59,099 nucleotides of DNA, from positions 1 through 59,099 of the forward strand of contig CAYUTA010000012.1 in assembly GCA_964447605.1 (NCBI GenBank). Direction: 5' to 3'. A program made the position numbers and the translations under genes. The notes under the pieces were generated by a model, which was not told where the DNA came from, ran no database searches, and saw nothing but the letters and a program-made list of their open reading frames with translations. This stretch comes from CAYUTA01 sp964447605 (GTDB taxonomy: Bacteria > Bacillota > Clostridia > Christensenellales > CAG-138). Each line of letters opens with the position of its first letter. The first letter of the stretch is position 1. Of this stretch, positions 15,445 through 24,797 are shown piece after piece.

Positions 15445-16653
15445 TTACAGCAGCTTTTCGAGCCGATCGCGGATAGCCGTGATGAAGCCCATGCTCGTGA
15501 CAGCCCTGGGCCTACCGCCCTCAACGAGGCCGACGAGGTCCTTGGTCATGACGCCGTCGTTGAGCGTCTGGATGGACGCCTGCTCGAGCTTTGCGCCAAA
15601 GGAGACCAGCGCGGGCAGATTGTCCATCTCACCGCGCTTTTTGAGTGCGCCGCTCCACGCAAAGATCGTGGCCATCGGGTTGGTGGAGGTCTCCTCGCCG
15701 TCGAGATATTTGTAGTAGTGGCGGGTGACAGTGCCGTGCGCGGCCTCGAACTCATATTTGCCGTCGGGCGAGACCAGCACGCTGGTCATCATGGCCAGCG
15801 ACCCAAACGCCGTGGAGACCATGTCGCTCATCACGTCGCCGTCGTAGTTCTTGCAGGCCCAGATATATCCGCCCTCGCTGCGGATGACGCGCGCGACCGC
15901 GTCGTCGATGAGCGTATAGAAATAGGTCAGGCCCTGCGCTTCAAAGCTCGCCTTGTACTCGGCTTCGAACACCTCTTCAAAGATATCCTTAAACGTATGG
16001 TCGTACTTCTTGCTAATGGTATCCTTGGTGGAGAACCACAGGTCCTGCCCTGTGCTGAGGGCGTACTTAAAGCAGCTGTGCGCAAAGGAACGGATGGACG
16101 TATCCTTGTTGAACGTGGACTGGAGCACGCCGGGGCACTCGAAATCGTACACCGTCTGCCGGAACACCGTGCCGTCGTTGCCTGTAAACAACAGTTCCGC
16201 CCTGCCCGGGCCGGGCACGCGGTACTCCGTGCCCTTGTATACGTCGCCATACGCGTGACGGGCGATGGTGATGGGCTTTTTCCAGTTCTTGACCACCGGC
16301 TTGATGCTGTCGATGAGGATGGGCGCGCGGAACACCGTGCCGTCGAGCACGGAACGGATGGTGCCGTTGGGGCTTTTCCACATTTCATGGAGCTGGTATT
16401 CGTCCATGCGCTGCGCGTTGGGGGTGATGGTCGCGCACTTGACGCCCACGCCGTATTTCTTGATGGCGTTGGCCGAATCGACGGTGATCTGATCGCGGGT
16501 TTCGTCCCGCTTTTTCAACCCCAGGTCGTAGTATTCGGTCCTGAGGTCCACGAAGGGCAGGATCAACTCGTCCTTGATCCACTGCCAGAGGATGCGTGTC
16601 ATTTCGTCGCCGTCGATCTCCACGATCGGGGTCGTCATTCCGATTTTTGCCAT
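15445..16653 (-). CDS. icd: NADP-dependent isocitrate dehydrogenase
   Basis: 402 residues of the homodimeric subfamily shared by eukaryotic cytosolic and many clostridial enzymes (the KIGMTTPIVEIDGDEMTRILW start is typical). Substrate-binding SPNGTIRSVLDGTVFR, the metal/catalytic YDGDVMSDMVSTAFGSLAMMTS, and the cofactor loop AAHGTVTRHYYKYLDG are present. It makes 2-oxoglutarate plus NADPH from isocitrate. It ends the citrate-handling operon, following the aconitase-like gene, and could feed glutamate synthesis. Confidence 0.94.
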   Translation of the reverse strand: MAKIGMTTPIVEIDGDEMTRILWQWIKDELILPFVDLRTEYYDLGLKKRDETRDQITVDSANAIKKYGVGVKCATITPNAQRMDEYQLHEMWKSPNGTIRSVLDGTVFRAPILIDSIKPVVKNWKKPITIARHAYGDVYKGTEYRVPGPGRAELLFTGNDGTVFRQTVYDFECPGVLQSTFNKDTSIRSFAHSCFKYALSTGQDLWFSTKDTISKKYDHTFKDIFEEVFEAEYKASFEAQGLTYFYTLIDDAVARVIRSEGGYIWACKNYDGDVMSDMVSTAFGSLAMMTSVLVSPDGKYEFEAAHGTVTRHYYKYLDGEETSTNPMATIFAWSGALKKRGEMDNLPALVSFGAKLEQASIQTLNDGVMTKDLVGLVEGGRPRAVTSMGFITAIRDRLEKLL

Positions 16654-16814
16654 AGTACGATTCCTTTCTGCATGTTAAAGTACAAGGGGACGGGCGGGGC
16701 GCTTTGCCCCCGCACCCCCATTCAGGGGAGGTTTCCCCTAAGAACCCCATATGGGATTCCAAAGGGAGGGTCCCCCTGGCGGGATGCGGGGCGGCGCCCC
16801 GCGTTGCGTCGTCG
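16654..16814 (-). other. Hairpin-rich spacer between hydratase and icd
   Basis: 160 bp with several G/C hairpins, including GCGGGGC/GCCCCGC (16786-16802, loop GGC), AGGGGA/TCCCCT near 16725 and CCCCATATGGG near 16744. It may attenuate or stabilise the polycistronic mRNA ahead of icd. The function is inferred. Confidence 0.45.
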
Positions 16815-19052
16815 TTACTTGCGTGCCAGCGCGGCGTAGTAGTTCATCAGGCAGCCTTCGAGGATGATGGTCTTTTCGTCGCTCGTCAGGCCCCTGACAT
16901 AGAGGGTGACGGGCTCGGTTTTGCCGCCGGCGCGGATGATGGTTGCGGGGAACTCCTCCCTGCCGGCCTGAATGCCTGCGCGTACGTCCGGTATGAACAC
17001 GAAATCGCCCGCCTCACAGTCAAACGGCGCGCCGCCGGCAAGCGTGAACGGAACGATGCCCCAGTTGATGCAGTTGCTGCGGTAACGCTTGGTGGCGTAT
17101 TCATAGCAGATGTTGGCAAATCCGCCGAGCACCTTCTGGCAGCTGGCCGCCTGCTCGCGCGCGCTGCCGTCGCCGGGCTTGTTCGCGAACACGCAGCTGC
17201 CGAACTGGGTGTTTTGCATCAGCTCGTCTGCGTTGCCGACCGCGCTGAGCGCGCTTAGGAGCTTCTCCGGCTTTTCACCCGCGATGCGCCGCGCTTCATC
17301 CGCGGCGACGGCCTTGCTGCGGCCTACGTACTCCGGCACGCGGCGTGAAAGCGCGAACTCGGACAGGCGCAGCGGATTGCTGCGGTAGGAGCTTGTTTCA
17401 CCGGAGGGAATCAATTCGTCCGTGGTGGTCACCGGGTCGCGGATCACGGCCGCAAGCTCGACAAGCAGGTTGTCGGCAAGCGGATACATCGTGGGCCAGT
17501 CGGTGATATTGGGTCCGAGGATGAGCTCCGTTTCCGGCTCGGCCTTGCCAAAGCCGTAGTAGCAGCGTTTTTCATATACATGCTCGTCAAAGTGATAGTC
17601 GAGCGGACGCTCCTTATACGCCACATCGCTTGCCGCGGTGATGACGCCGCCGTTTTTCGCGGTCGCCGCGATACTGCGCGCGTCCATGAGCGCCACGGCG
17701 GCAATCTGCCCCTCGCCGGGCTTGCTGCCCTCGCGGTTGGGGAAGTTGCGCGTGGTGTGCCTCAGCGACAGGCCGTTGTTGCCCGGCACGTCGCCCGCGC
17801 CAAAGCAAGGCCCGCAGAACGACGGCTTGAGCACCGCGCCCGTCTCGAGCAGTTCCTCGCTCACGCCCACACGGGTCAGCTCCAGGCTGACGGGGATGCT
17901 CGTGGGATAGATGGACAGCGAGAAATAGCCGTTGCCTGTGCTGCCGTCCTTGAGGATATCGGCCGCCTCGACGATGTTGTCAAACAGCCCGCCCGAGCAG
18001 CCCGCGATGATGCCCTGGTCGGCCAGTACGCCGTCCTTTGTAATCTTGCCGCGCAGGCTGAGTTTGGCTTTTTTGAACTTCTCCGCAGCCTCTTTTTCCA
18101 CGTCTGCAAGCAGTTCTTCGGCGCGCTCGTTGAACTCGTGAATGGTATAGGCGTTGCTCGGGTGGAACGGCAGTGCGATCATGCACTCCACCCTGTCGAG
18201 CTCGATGGTCACGAGGCCGTCATAATACGCGCCCTCGCCGGGTTCGAGCTTTTTGTACGCCGCGGGCCGGCCATGCGCGTGATAATAGCGCTTCACCGTG
18301 TCGTCCGTCTCCCAGATGGAGCTCAGGCAGGTGGTTTCAGTTGTCATGACGTCGATGCCGTTGCGGAAATCGACCGGGAGATGTTCCACGCCGGGACCGA
18401 CGAACTCGAGCACCTTGTTTTTGACATAGCCGCCGGCAAACGTGGCCTTGACCAGCGCGAGCGCCACATCGTGCGGGCCCACGCCGTGCCTGGGCTTGCC
18501 GGTTACATAGCAGAGCACGACCTCGGGGGCCTTGATGTCATAGGTGTTTTTGAGCAGTTGCTTGACCAGCTCCGGGCCACCCTCGCCCACGCCCATCGTG
18601 CCGAGCGCGCCGTAGCGGGTGTGGCTGTCGGAGCCGAGAATCATGCTGCCGCAGCCGGTCAGCGCTTCGCGCGCATAGCTGTGGATGACGCTCTGGTTGG
18701 CGGGCACGTAGATGCCGCCGTACTTTTTGGCCGCGGACAGGCCGAACACATGGTCGTCCTCATTGATCGTTCCGCCGACCGCGCAGAGGCTGTTGTGGCA
18801 GTTGGTCATGGCATAGGGAATCGGGAACTCGGTCAGGCCGGAGGCGCGCGCCGTCTGGATAATGCCGACATAGGTGATGTCGTGGGACACGAGCGCGTCG
18901 AACCTGATCTGCATTTGCTCCGGGTCTTTGCCGACGTTGTGTGCGCGCAGGATCCGGTAGGCAATGGTTTTTTCGCGGCCCGCCGCATCCGGCGCGGCTT
19001 CGACCGGCCTGCCGCCCGCAAGCTTTACGCCGTGGTCATGGTATTGAATCAT
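16815..19052 (-). CDS. Aconitase-family hydratase
   Basis: 745 residues of the aconitase superfamily, large form with the swivel domain fused at the C terminus. Fe-S ligands are recognisable in ETTCLSSIWETD, in GIIAGCSGG, and in LKPSFCGPCFGAGDVPGNNG. Substrate residues occur in GSDSHTRYGALGTMGVGEGG and QNTQFGSCVFANKP. The sequence is of the divergent YbhJ-like/hydratase group rather than AcnA, so citrate-isocitrate activity is inferred from its position between citF and icd. It is cytosolic and needs a [4Fe-4S] cluster. Confidence 0.87.
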   Translation of the reverse strand: MIQYHDHGVKLAGGRPVEAAPDAAGREKTIAYRILRAHNVGKDPEQMQIRFDALVSHDITYVGIIQTARASGLTEFPIPYAMTNCHNSLCAVGGTINEDDHVFGLSAAKKYGGIYVPANQSVIHSYAREALTGCGSMILGSDSHTRYGALGTMGVGEGGPELVKQLLKNTYDIKAPEVVLCYVTGKPRHGVGPHDVALALVKATFAGGYVKNKVLEFVGPGVEHLPVDFRNGIDVMTTETTCLSSIWETDDTVKRYYHAHGRPAAYKKLEPGEGAYYDGLVTIELDRVECMIALPFHPSNAYTIHEFNERAEELLADVEKEAAEKFKKAKLSLRGKITKDGVLADQGIIAGCSGGLFDNIVEAADILKDGSTGNGYFSLSIYPTSIPVSLELTRVGVSEELLETGAVLKPSFCGPCFGAGDVPGNNGLSLRHTTRNFPNREGSKPGEGQIAAVALMDARSIAATAKNGGVITAASDVAYKERPLDYHFDEHVYEKRCYYGFGKAEPETELILGPNITDWPTMYPLADNLLVELAAVIRDPVTTTDELIPSGETSSYRSNPLRLSEFALSRRVPEYVGRSKAVAADEARRIAGEKPEKLLSALSAVGNADELMQNTQFGSCVFANKPGDGSAREQAASCQKVLGGFANICYEYATKRYRSNCINWGIVPFTLAGGAPFDCEAGDFVFIPDVRAGIQAGREEFPATIIRAGGKTEPVTLYVRGLTSDEKTIILEGCLMNYYAALARK

Positions 19053-19215
19053 GAAAAGCCTCCTTCTATGTGTTCATTTTGAGTACCTTCGGTGTACAGG
19101 GGGTGCTCTGCATATCGGAAAATCCCAAAGGGGTCAAAAGCGCATACGCCCATTGACCGGGGGACGGGGTGCGCGGCGCGTCCTGAACGTCCACCCGCTG
19201 TCTTTTTACCAAACA

Positions 19216-20751
19216 TCAGTCCGCAATCCGGCGGATGACGTCGAGCATGCTGCCGTCGCGGTACGTGACCAGTCCCACGACCCGGTCGGTGAAGCGGATC
19301 GGGTCGGGTCTGCCGGTGAGCGCCTCTGCGGCCTCCCTGAGCGCGTGGATATCCGTGACGGGGATATGCGCGGCCTCCAAACGCGCGCGCACTTCGGGCC
19401 GGGCCGGGTTGACCGCAATCCCCTGGTCGGTGACGAGCACGTCTACGGTGCTGCCGGGGGTGACGAGCGTGCCTACGCGGTCAAGCACGCAGGGCATCCG
19501 GCCGCGCAGCAGCGGGCAGACGATCACCGTCAGCGCCGCGCCCGCAGCGGTATCGGGATGGCCGCCGATGGCGCCGCGAATGATGCCGTCGGAGCCGGTG
19601 AGCACATTGACGTTAAAATCCACGTCGATTTCCAGCGCGCTGAGCACCACCACGTCGAGCGCGTTGACGACCGAGCCGCGGCGATAGGGATTTGCATAGT
19701 AGTTCGCGTCGATCTGGCGGTGGAAGCGGTTGTCCTTGAGCGAATTGGCCGCGACCAGGTCGAAGCTCTGTACGTCGAGCAGCCGGCCGATCAGTCCGTC
19801 CTCGTGCAGGCCCACCATCGCGCCGGTGATGCCGCCGAGCGCGAAACTGGCCTTCACGTTCTTTTCCAGCATGTAATCGCGCAGAAAGCGCGTGACCGCA
19901 AGCGACGCGCCGCCGGTGCCCGTCTGCATGGAGAAGCCGTCGTAAAAATAGCCGCTGTGCACAATGACCTCCGCGGCGCGCTCGGCGATAAGCAGGTCGC
20001 GCGGGTTCTTGGTGAATCGGGTCGCGCCGGACATGATCTTCTGCGGATCACCGATGGCGTCGACCACCACGACATAGTCCACAAACCTCTGGCTAATGGC
20101 AAACGGCGTGTTGGGATAGGGCACGAGGTTGTCGGTGATGATTACGACCTTGTCGGCATACTGCGCGTCCGGGCGCGCATAGCCGAGCGAACCGCACATG
20201 GACTTGCCCTCCGCGCCGCGGGTATAGCCGTTGGCGTTGCCGAACGCGTCGCAGCTTGGCGCGCCTAAGAACGCCACGTCGATGTGCAGCTCGCCGGTTT
20301 CAATCGCGGCCGCCCGGCCGCCGTGCGTGCGGAACACCATCGGCCGCTCCATCAGTCCGTGGCTGATGGCGTTGGCCAGTTCGCCGCGGCAGCCGGAGGT
20401 TTCGATGGATGTAACCACGCCGTTTTTGATGTGCTCGATCAGGGGCGCATGGCAGCTGGTCAGGCTGGAAGCGGCTACCCGCAGGTTTTTGACGCCCATT
20501 CTGGCGATGGTTTCAAGCACCATGTTGACGATGTAGTCGCCCGCGCGAAAATGGTGGTGGAACGATATGGTCATGCCGTCGCGCAGGCCGGACTTTTCGA
20601 TTGCCTCCTCAAGCGACGCCACAAGCTTATCCGAGTCGAGCTGGCGCTGGTAGAGCGACACTCCGTCCTTGACGTGCAGACGCGGATTTTTGCCGGGAAC
20701 AAAGACCGGATACCCCATTTGCTCGACGATTGCTTCAAACTGTTTTTCCAT
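19216..20751 (-). CDS. citF: Citrate lyase alpha subunit
   Basis: 511 residues matching CitF, the citrate:acetyl-ACP transferase. Typical blocks are GMTISFHHHFRAGDYIVNMVLE, SSLTSCHAPLIEHIKNGVV, ETSGCRGELANAISHGLM, GGASLAVTRFLRDYM and the C-terminal VLVTDQGIAVNPARPE. It exchanges acetate for citrate on the acyl carrier protein CitD. It starts 6 bp after citE ends. Accessory genes citC, citG and citX are absent from this window. Confidence 0.93.
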   Translation of the reverse strand: MEKQFEAIVEQMGYPVFVPGKNPRLHVKDGVSLYQRQLDSDKLVASLEEAIEKSGLRDGMTISFHHHFRAGDYIVNMVLETIARMGVKNLRVAASSLTSCHAPLIEHIKNGVVTSIETSGCRGELANAISHGLMERPMVFRTHGGRAAAIETGELHIDVAFLGAPSCDAFGNANGYTRGAEGKSMCGSLGYARPDAQYADKVVIITDNLVPYPNTPFAISQRFVDYVVVVDAIGDPQKIMSGATRFTKNPRDLLIAERAAEVIVHSGYFYDGFSMQTGTGGASLAVTRFLRDYMLEKNVKASFALGGITGAMVGLHEDGLIGRLLDVQSFDLVAANSLKDNRFHRQIDANYYANPYRRGSVVNALDVVVLSALEIDVDFNVNVLTGSDGIIRGAIGGHPDTAAGAALTVIVCPLLRGRMPCVLDRVGTLVTPGSTVDVLVTDQGIAVNPARPEVRARLEAAHIPVTDIHALREAAEALTGRPDPIRFTDRVVGLVTYRDGSMLDVIRRIAD

Positions 20752-20757
20752 ACTCGG

Positions 20758-21648
20758 TCACTCCTCCTCGTCGAATTCAATCTTGGACGCGTGCGCCATT
20801 TCAAGGCAGCGCTGTGCGCGCAGCACGACCGGACGGTCGACCATCTTGCCGTTGAGGCTGACGACGCCGCTGCCCCTGGCCTCGGCCTCCCGCATGGCGG
20901 CCCGGATTTTAAGGGCTTTTTCAATTTCCTTCTGCGTGGGGGCGAAGACCCTGTGGACGGGCTTGATCTGGCGCGGGTTGATGATGGATTTGCCGTCGAA
21001 GCCGAGCTGCTTGATCAGCTCTGTCTCGCGAATGAGCTGCTCTTCATTGTTTACGTCGCCGTACACGGTGTCCAGCGCGTCGATGCCCGCGGCGCGCGCC
21101 GCGACCACGATGGTCGCGCGGGCTAAAAACAGCTCCGTGCCCTCGATGGAGCGGTTGGTCTTGAGGTTGGCGCAGTAATCCTCCGCGCCGAGCGCAATGC
21201 CGATGAGCCGCTTGCTCGCCTTAGCGATGGCGTAGGCGTTAACCACGCCGAGCGCGCCCTCGATGGCGGCCATCATCCCCGTTGTGCCGACCGGGATGCC
21301 CGCTTCCCGCTCCACGCGCTCGATCTCGGCCTCGGTATCGAGAATATCCTGTGCGGTCTCGGTTTTCGGCAGGCGGATGACGTGCGCGCCCGCGCGTACC
21401 ATCGCCTCGATGTCCTGCCGGCCATACGGCGTGGAGAGCGGATTGACGCGCACAACCAGCTCGCAATCACCGTAATCAATGGTCTTGAGCGCATTGTAGA
21501 CAAGCAGGCGCGCCGCGTCCTTTTCGCGCAGCGAGACGGAATCCTCCAGGTCGAACATCAGCGAGTCCGAACCGTAGATATGCGCGTCGCGCATCATGCC
21601 GGGGTTATTCCCCGGAACAAACAGCATGGTTCTTCTGAGTCTGCCCAT
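20758..21648 (-). CDS. citE: Citrate lyase beta subunit
   Basis: 296 residues of the HpcH/HpaI aldolase fold. RRTMLFVPGNNPGMM, SLMFDLEDSV (metal-binding Asp-Glu), LVVRVNPLST, IRLPKTET, MAAIEGALGVVNAYAIA and ALGAEDYCANL are CitE hallmarks. It cleaves citryl-ACP to acetyl-ACP and oxaloacetate with Mg. It lies between citD and citF with 5- and 6-bp gaps, consistent with one complex made from one mRNA. Confidence 0.94.
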   Translation of the reverse strand: MGRLRRTMLFVPGNNPGMMRDAHIYGSDSLMFDLEDSVSLREKDAARLLVYNALKTIDYGDCELVVRVNPLSTPYGRQDIEAMVRAGAHVIRLPKTETAQDILDTEAEIERVEREAGIPVGTTGMMAAIEGALGVVNAYAIAKASKRLIGIALGAEDYCANLKTNRSIEGTELFLARATIVVAARAAGIDALDTVYGDVNNEEQLIRETELIKQLGFDGKSIINPRQIKPVHRVFAPTQKEIEKALKIRAAMREAEARGSGVVSLNGKMVDRPVVLRAQRCLEMAHASKIEFDEEE

Positions 21649-21653
21649 ACGCG

Positions 21654-21938
21654 TTACCTCCAGTCGTAAGCGTCCGATTTTGCGCCGCGCAGCGCGGCGG
21701 CCGTGACCCGTGCGCGGATGGTGCAGTCGAGCGCGCCCTTGTCCACGGCGCGTACGCTTGCGTGTTCTATGCCGCAGGCAAGGAGCGCCCCGGTGATGAC
21801 CTGACGAATCTGTGTGCCGAACTGGTTGCCTACCGTGCTGTCAAGATCGATGGAGACGCCGTTGCCCGCGGGGTCGATTTCCACATAAATATCGCCGGAC
21901 TCCATCGTGCCGGCGACGCCGGTTTCAAGTAGCTGCAT
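21654..21938 (-). CDS. citD: Citrate lyase acyl carrier protein (gamma)
   Basis: 94 residues from the ATG at 21938, chosen because GGAGG lies 8 nt upstream and because this numbering puts Ser at position 14 in GTMESGDIYVEI, the residue that carries the phosphoribosyl-dephospho-CoA group in CitD proteins. The rest (DLDSTVGNQFGTQIRQVI... then KGALDCTIRARVTAA) fits the family. It is the first gene of the citDEF-hydratase-icd operon. Confidence 0.92.
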   Translation of the reverse strand: MQLLETGVAGTMESGDIYVEIDPAGNGVSIDLDSTVGNQFGTQIRQVITGALLACGIEHASVRAVDKGALDCTIRARVTAAALRGAKSDAYDWR

Positions 21939-22022
21939 ATAAATGACCTCCATCCTGTGAAATTTGGGTGGCGCAGGAGATGCGTGCGGTTAGATCGCGC
22001 CTCAGAACATATTACATGTATA

Positions 22023-22051
22023 ATTATACCGACGCATGCTGCATAATTCAA
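22023..22051 (-). promoter_or_regulatory. Promoter of the citrate operon
   Basis: On the minus strand TTGAAT (22046-22051), a 17-bp spacer and TATAAT (22023-22028). A GCATGC palindrome lies in the spacer. The predicted start is about 75 bp before citD. The rest of 22052-22433 is AT-richer and shows no gene. Confidence 0.75.
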
Positions 22052-22433
22052 GTACTTTTTGCGAAATATTTTTTATTTTTGTCGGCAAAGAGAGGACTGC
22101 ACGCTTGTATACACCCATACAAAGGCCCAAAACAGGGAAGCTTGTCGATTTGAGGACGATTATTTACGATATGCAGGCGTATGCCTTTGTTATTGTATAA
22201 ATATGCAATATCCGTAAACGATCCGGGAAAACGGAGGGCAAAAGCGCACGCCTTTTTGCGGCAAATGTGGAACTCTTGTTAAAATTGGCCGCAAACGCTT
22301 CTCGCGGCGCGCTTTAACGGGTATACTGATATCATAAAACTTTCGTTATAGGGGAGCCGCGCCGGAATATGCCGGGACAGGGCGCGCCGGTTTCCCGCCC
22401 GGCCCCATTTAAATTACAAAGGAGCTGATATCC

Positions 22434-23021
22434 ATGCAGAAAATAAAATGGATCCTCGTCCTGTGCGCAGCCGCGGTGCTGATGGGCTGCGGCCGCGCCG
22501 CAACGGAGTCCGCCCCCGCTCGGCAGACGCCGGAGGCGGCCGTCGTGAAGATGGAAGCGGGGCAGACGAACGCCGGGCAGGCCACTTCGCCGGAGGAGGG
22601 CGAGGGCGGGATCGCATACACGCATGTTGACAGCAACGCGCGCGCGGACGCTTCCGGCGCGGACGTGGCGATCACGGGCGGCTGTGTGGAAATCACCGTG
22701 GATCGGCGCGCGTTTGCGCACAACATCGAGGTTGCGGAAGGCGCCTCCGTGCGGCTGATCCTGAAAAATGGCGCGGCGTTCACCGGCGCGGTGCACAGCA
22801 GCTCCGTGCAGGACGTATACGTTTCACTGGATGCGGACAGCACCTGGACGCTGACGGAGGACACCGCCGTGGGCGGCCTTGTCAATGCGGACGCATCGTT
22901 TGCCAACGTGCAATCCGCCGGCTTTTCGCTCCAATACGATTCGGAGTATGCGGACAACGCCTATCTTGCCGCCGCTGCCAAACAGCTGCCGGGCGGCGGT
23001 TTTCTGACGCCGATTATCTGA
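22434..23021 (+). CDS. Putative lipoprotein, unknown function
   Basis: 195 residues. A lipoprotein signal (MQKIKWILVLCAAAVLMGC) ends in lipobox LMGC at residue 19, followed by a disordered Ala/Glu/Pro-rich linker to about residue 60. Residues 75-195 are regularly spaced strands (VEITVDRR, VRLILKNGAAF, DVYVSLDADSTWTLTEDT) resembling a beta-solenoid or carbohydrate-binding-like fold. It should be anchored to the outer face of the membrane. The RBS is GGAG before the ATG. Downstream decay is evident, so it may be the last intact gene before a degenerate zone. Confidence 0.7.
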   Translation: MQKIKWILVLCAAAVLMGCGRAATESAPARQTPEAAVVKMEAGQTNAGQATSPEEGEGGIAYTHVDSNARADASGADVAITGGCVEITVDRRAFAHNIEVAEGASVRLILKNGAAFTGAVHSSSVQDVYVSLDADSTWTLTEDTAVGGLVNADASFANVQSAGFSLQYDSEYADNAYLAAAAKQLPGGGFLTPII

Positions 23022-23457
23022 CGCCGCATGGCAAAAAAGCAGCGGGGCTGCTGTAAGGGAAAAATCCGCCGCCGTCAAACGGAACCAATCCCCGGAGAGC
23101 GGACAGAGAAAAGCCCCCCGATGGATCCGACATATCCGTTTCTATCTTCCTGCAGAACTATTTTGCAGAGCCGGGCGCCGTTTCGGCGCCAAAGATACGC
23201 TGTAAAATGCCGTTGTGGAAATCGCTTTCGTTCCATTCCCGTTCTAAAGTGTTCCAAAGAGCCGAAGCAAGCATGGGAAAGGGTTCCTTTGTGTCAAAGC
23301 CGCTTGACCAGCTTCCCGGCCAATCGGCCAAATTTGCAAATGGGACCGGCAATCCAACATAAAAGCATTTCGGGGCATGTGGTAAAATAAACCGGCGCAG
23401 AAACGGCTCCGGCAAGCAATCACCGCCGGCGAATTTATAGAACGGGATGGGAAGGAA
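23022..23457. other. Stretch without a confident gene
   Basis: About 435 bp of lower GC. A minus-strand open frame at 23158-23478 (106 codons, containing FDTKEPFPMLASALWN) reads protein-like but has no RBS or recognised family, and overlaps the start of the neighbouring broken gene. A short inverted repeat GGCGCCGTTTCGGCGCC lies at about 23166-23182. Confidence 0.35.
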
Positions 23458-24410
23458 ATGAATCAGAAAGGCAATCAAAAGCTTATCAAAAGAATCGGCG
23501 CGTTAGTTCGGAGTTTTGGCTTTCATAATCACAGCGCCTGTTAGCTATAACCAGATTGCGCTGAAAGCGGAAGCAGACAGGATTGTTCCAAATGGTCGGC
23601 TTATTGACGTGGGGAGGATATAACCTACACGTTTACGCTGAGGGAGAAAACAGCGAGGACCCGGATCTTGTGTTTTTGTCAGGTTCGGCAACCGTGGCTC
23701 CGGTCTATGACTTCAAGCCGTTATACAGGTTGCTTTCAGACGAATATACGATTGCGGTCGTCGAAAAAGCCGGATATTCGGATATTATTAAGGTAAACCG
23801 TAATGTTGATACGATGATAAATGAGGTTAGAAATGCGCTTGCCGGCGCGGGCATAAGCGCCCAATTTATCCTGATTCCGCATTCCATGTCGGGATTGGAG
23901 GCGATATACTGGGCCCAGAACCGTCCTGATGAAGTGGCGGGAATCGTTGGTTTGGATAGGGCGGTCGCTTATAGCTATGATGACATGGACTTTAACAGAA
24001 TGAATCAAATGATTGATTTGGGCAAAACGGCGGTAAAGCTTGGGCTCCTCAGAATACCGGGCCTATATCCCCTTAACGAAAATGGTCTGACAGACGAAGA
24101 AATATACCAACAAAAATGGTTGCTGTACAAAAACGCAGGGAACCTCGACTACATCCTGGAAGGACAAGCCGTATACGAAAATGCGCAGGTTGTAAAAGCG
24201 GGGGATGATGTTTCCTGTCCGATCATAATGTTTTCTTCGGATGGTACGGAAACAGGAGATTCCTGGATTCAGTCACAGGAAAAATACCCGGAGGAACACC
24301 GTGCAGACCGGATTGTTTTTGATTGCGGACACGATCTTCATTACTATAAAAGTGAAGAGATGGCATGGACAATCCAACGGTTTATAGAGGAAATGCATCA
24401 AACAAAATGA
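23458..24410 (+). pseudogene. Alpha/beta hydrolase, broken by two frameshifts
   Basis: Three adjoining frames together make one membrane-anchored hydrolase of about 317 residues. Frame 1 starts at ATG 23458 with a GGAAGG RBS (MNQKGNQKLIKRIGALVRSFG). Frame 2 continues from about 23513 (VLAFIITAPVSYNQIALKAE, then ADRIVPNGRLIDVG). Frame 3 continues from about 23610 (GYNLHVYAEGENSED) to the stop. Each switch needs removal of one base, in TTTT near 23514 and GGGG near 23610. The nucleophile elbow is PHSMSG and the catalytic His lies in CGHDLHYY. From ATG 23583 alone a truncated protein could be made. Confidence 0.75.
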
Positions 24411-24797
24411 ACCAATAGCGTGACCGGAGAGCAACCGGCACAGACGCGCCCGCCAAAGATAAAATAAATTGCCGCGCCGCCGTTGTCAAGACCGCCCATC
24501 CTGTCCGCGGCCGGCCGGGACGGCAAAGGCGAAAGCGCGTTCCGCCTTTGCCCATCCCAGGAAACCTGCCGCGCGGGCAAAGCGGGGAGCCCGTTGTATG
24601 ACAAGCGGCCCATAGGTGAAAACCGAAAAGGGCCGGCTGTTACAGCGCCTGTAAATGCGCATTTCTGCCTTTACGGCAGACGATGGCACGGCGGCGTGAA
24701 CGCGCGCGCAGGCATTTTTGTGCACATTGCCAAGTTATACAAGACCGGGCGCCGCGCTTTTGCATATACGGGGCCGCGGCCGTCTTGGGATTGCGCG
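24411..24797. other. Intergenic stretch without a recognised gene
   Basis: Nearly 390 bp of GC-rich sequence between convergent genes. Open frames have no RBS or family features. No clear terminator hairpin with a T-run was found. Confidence 0.4.
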
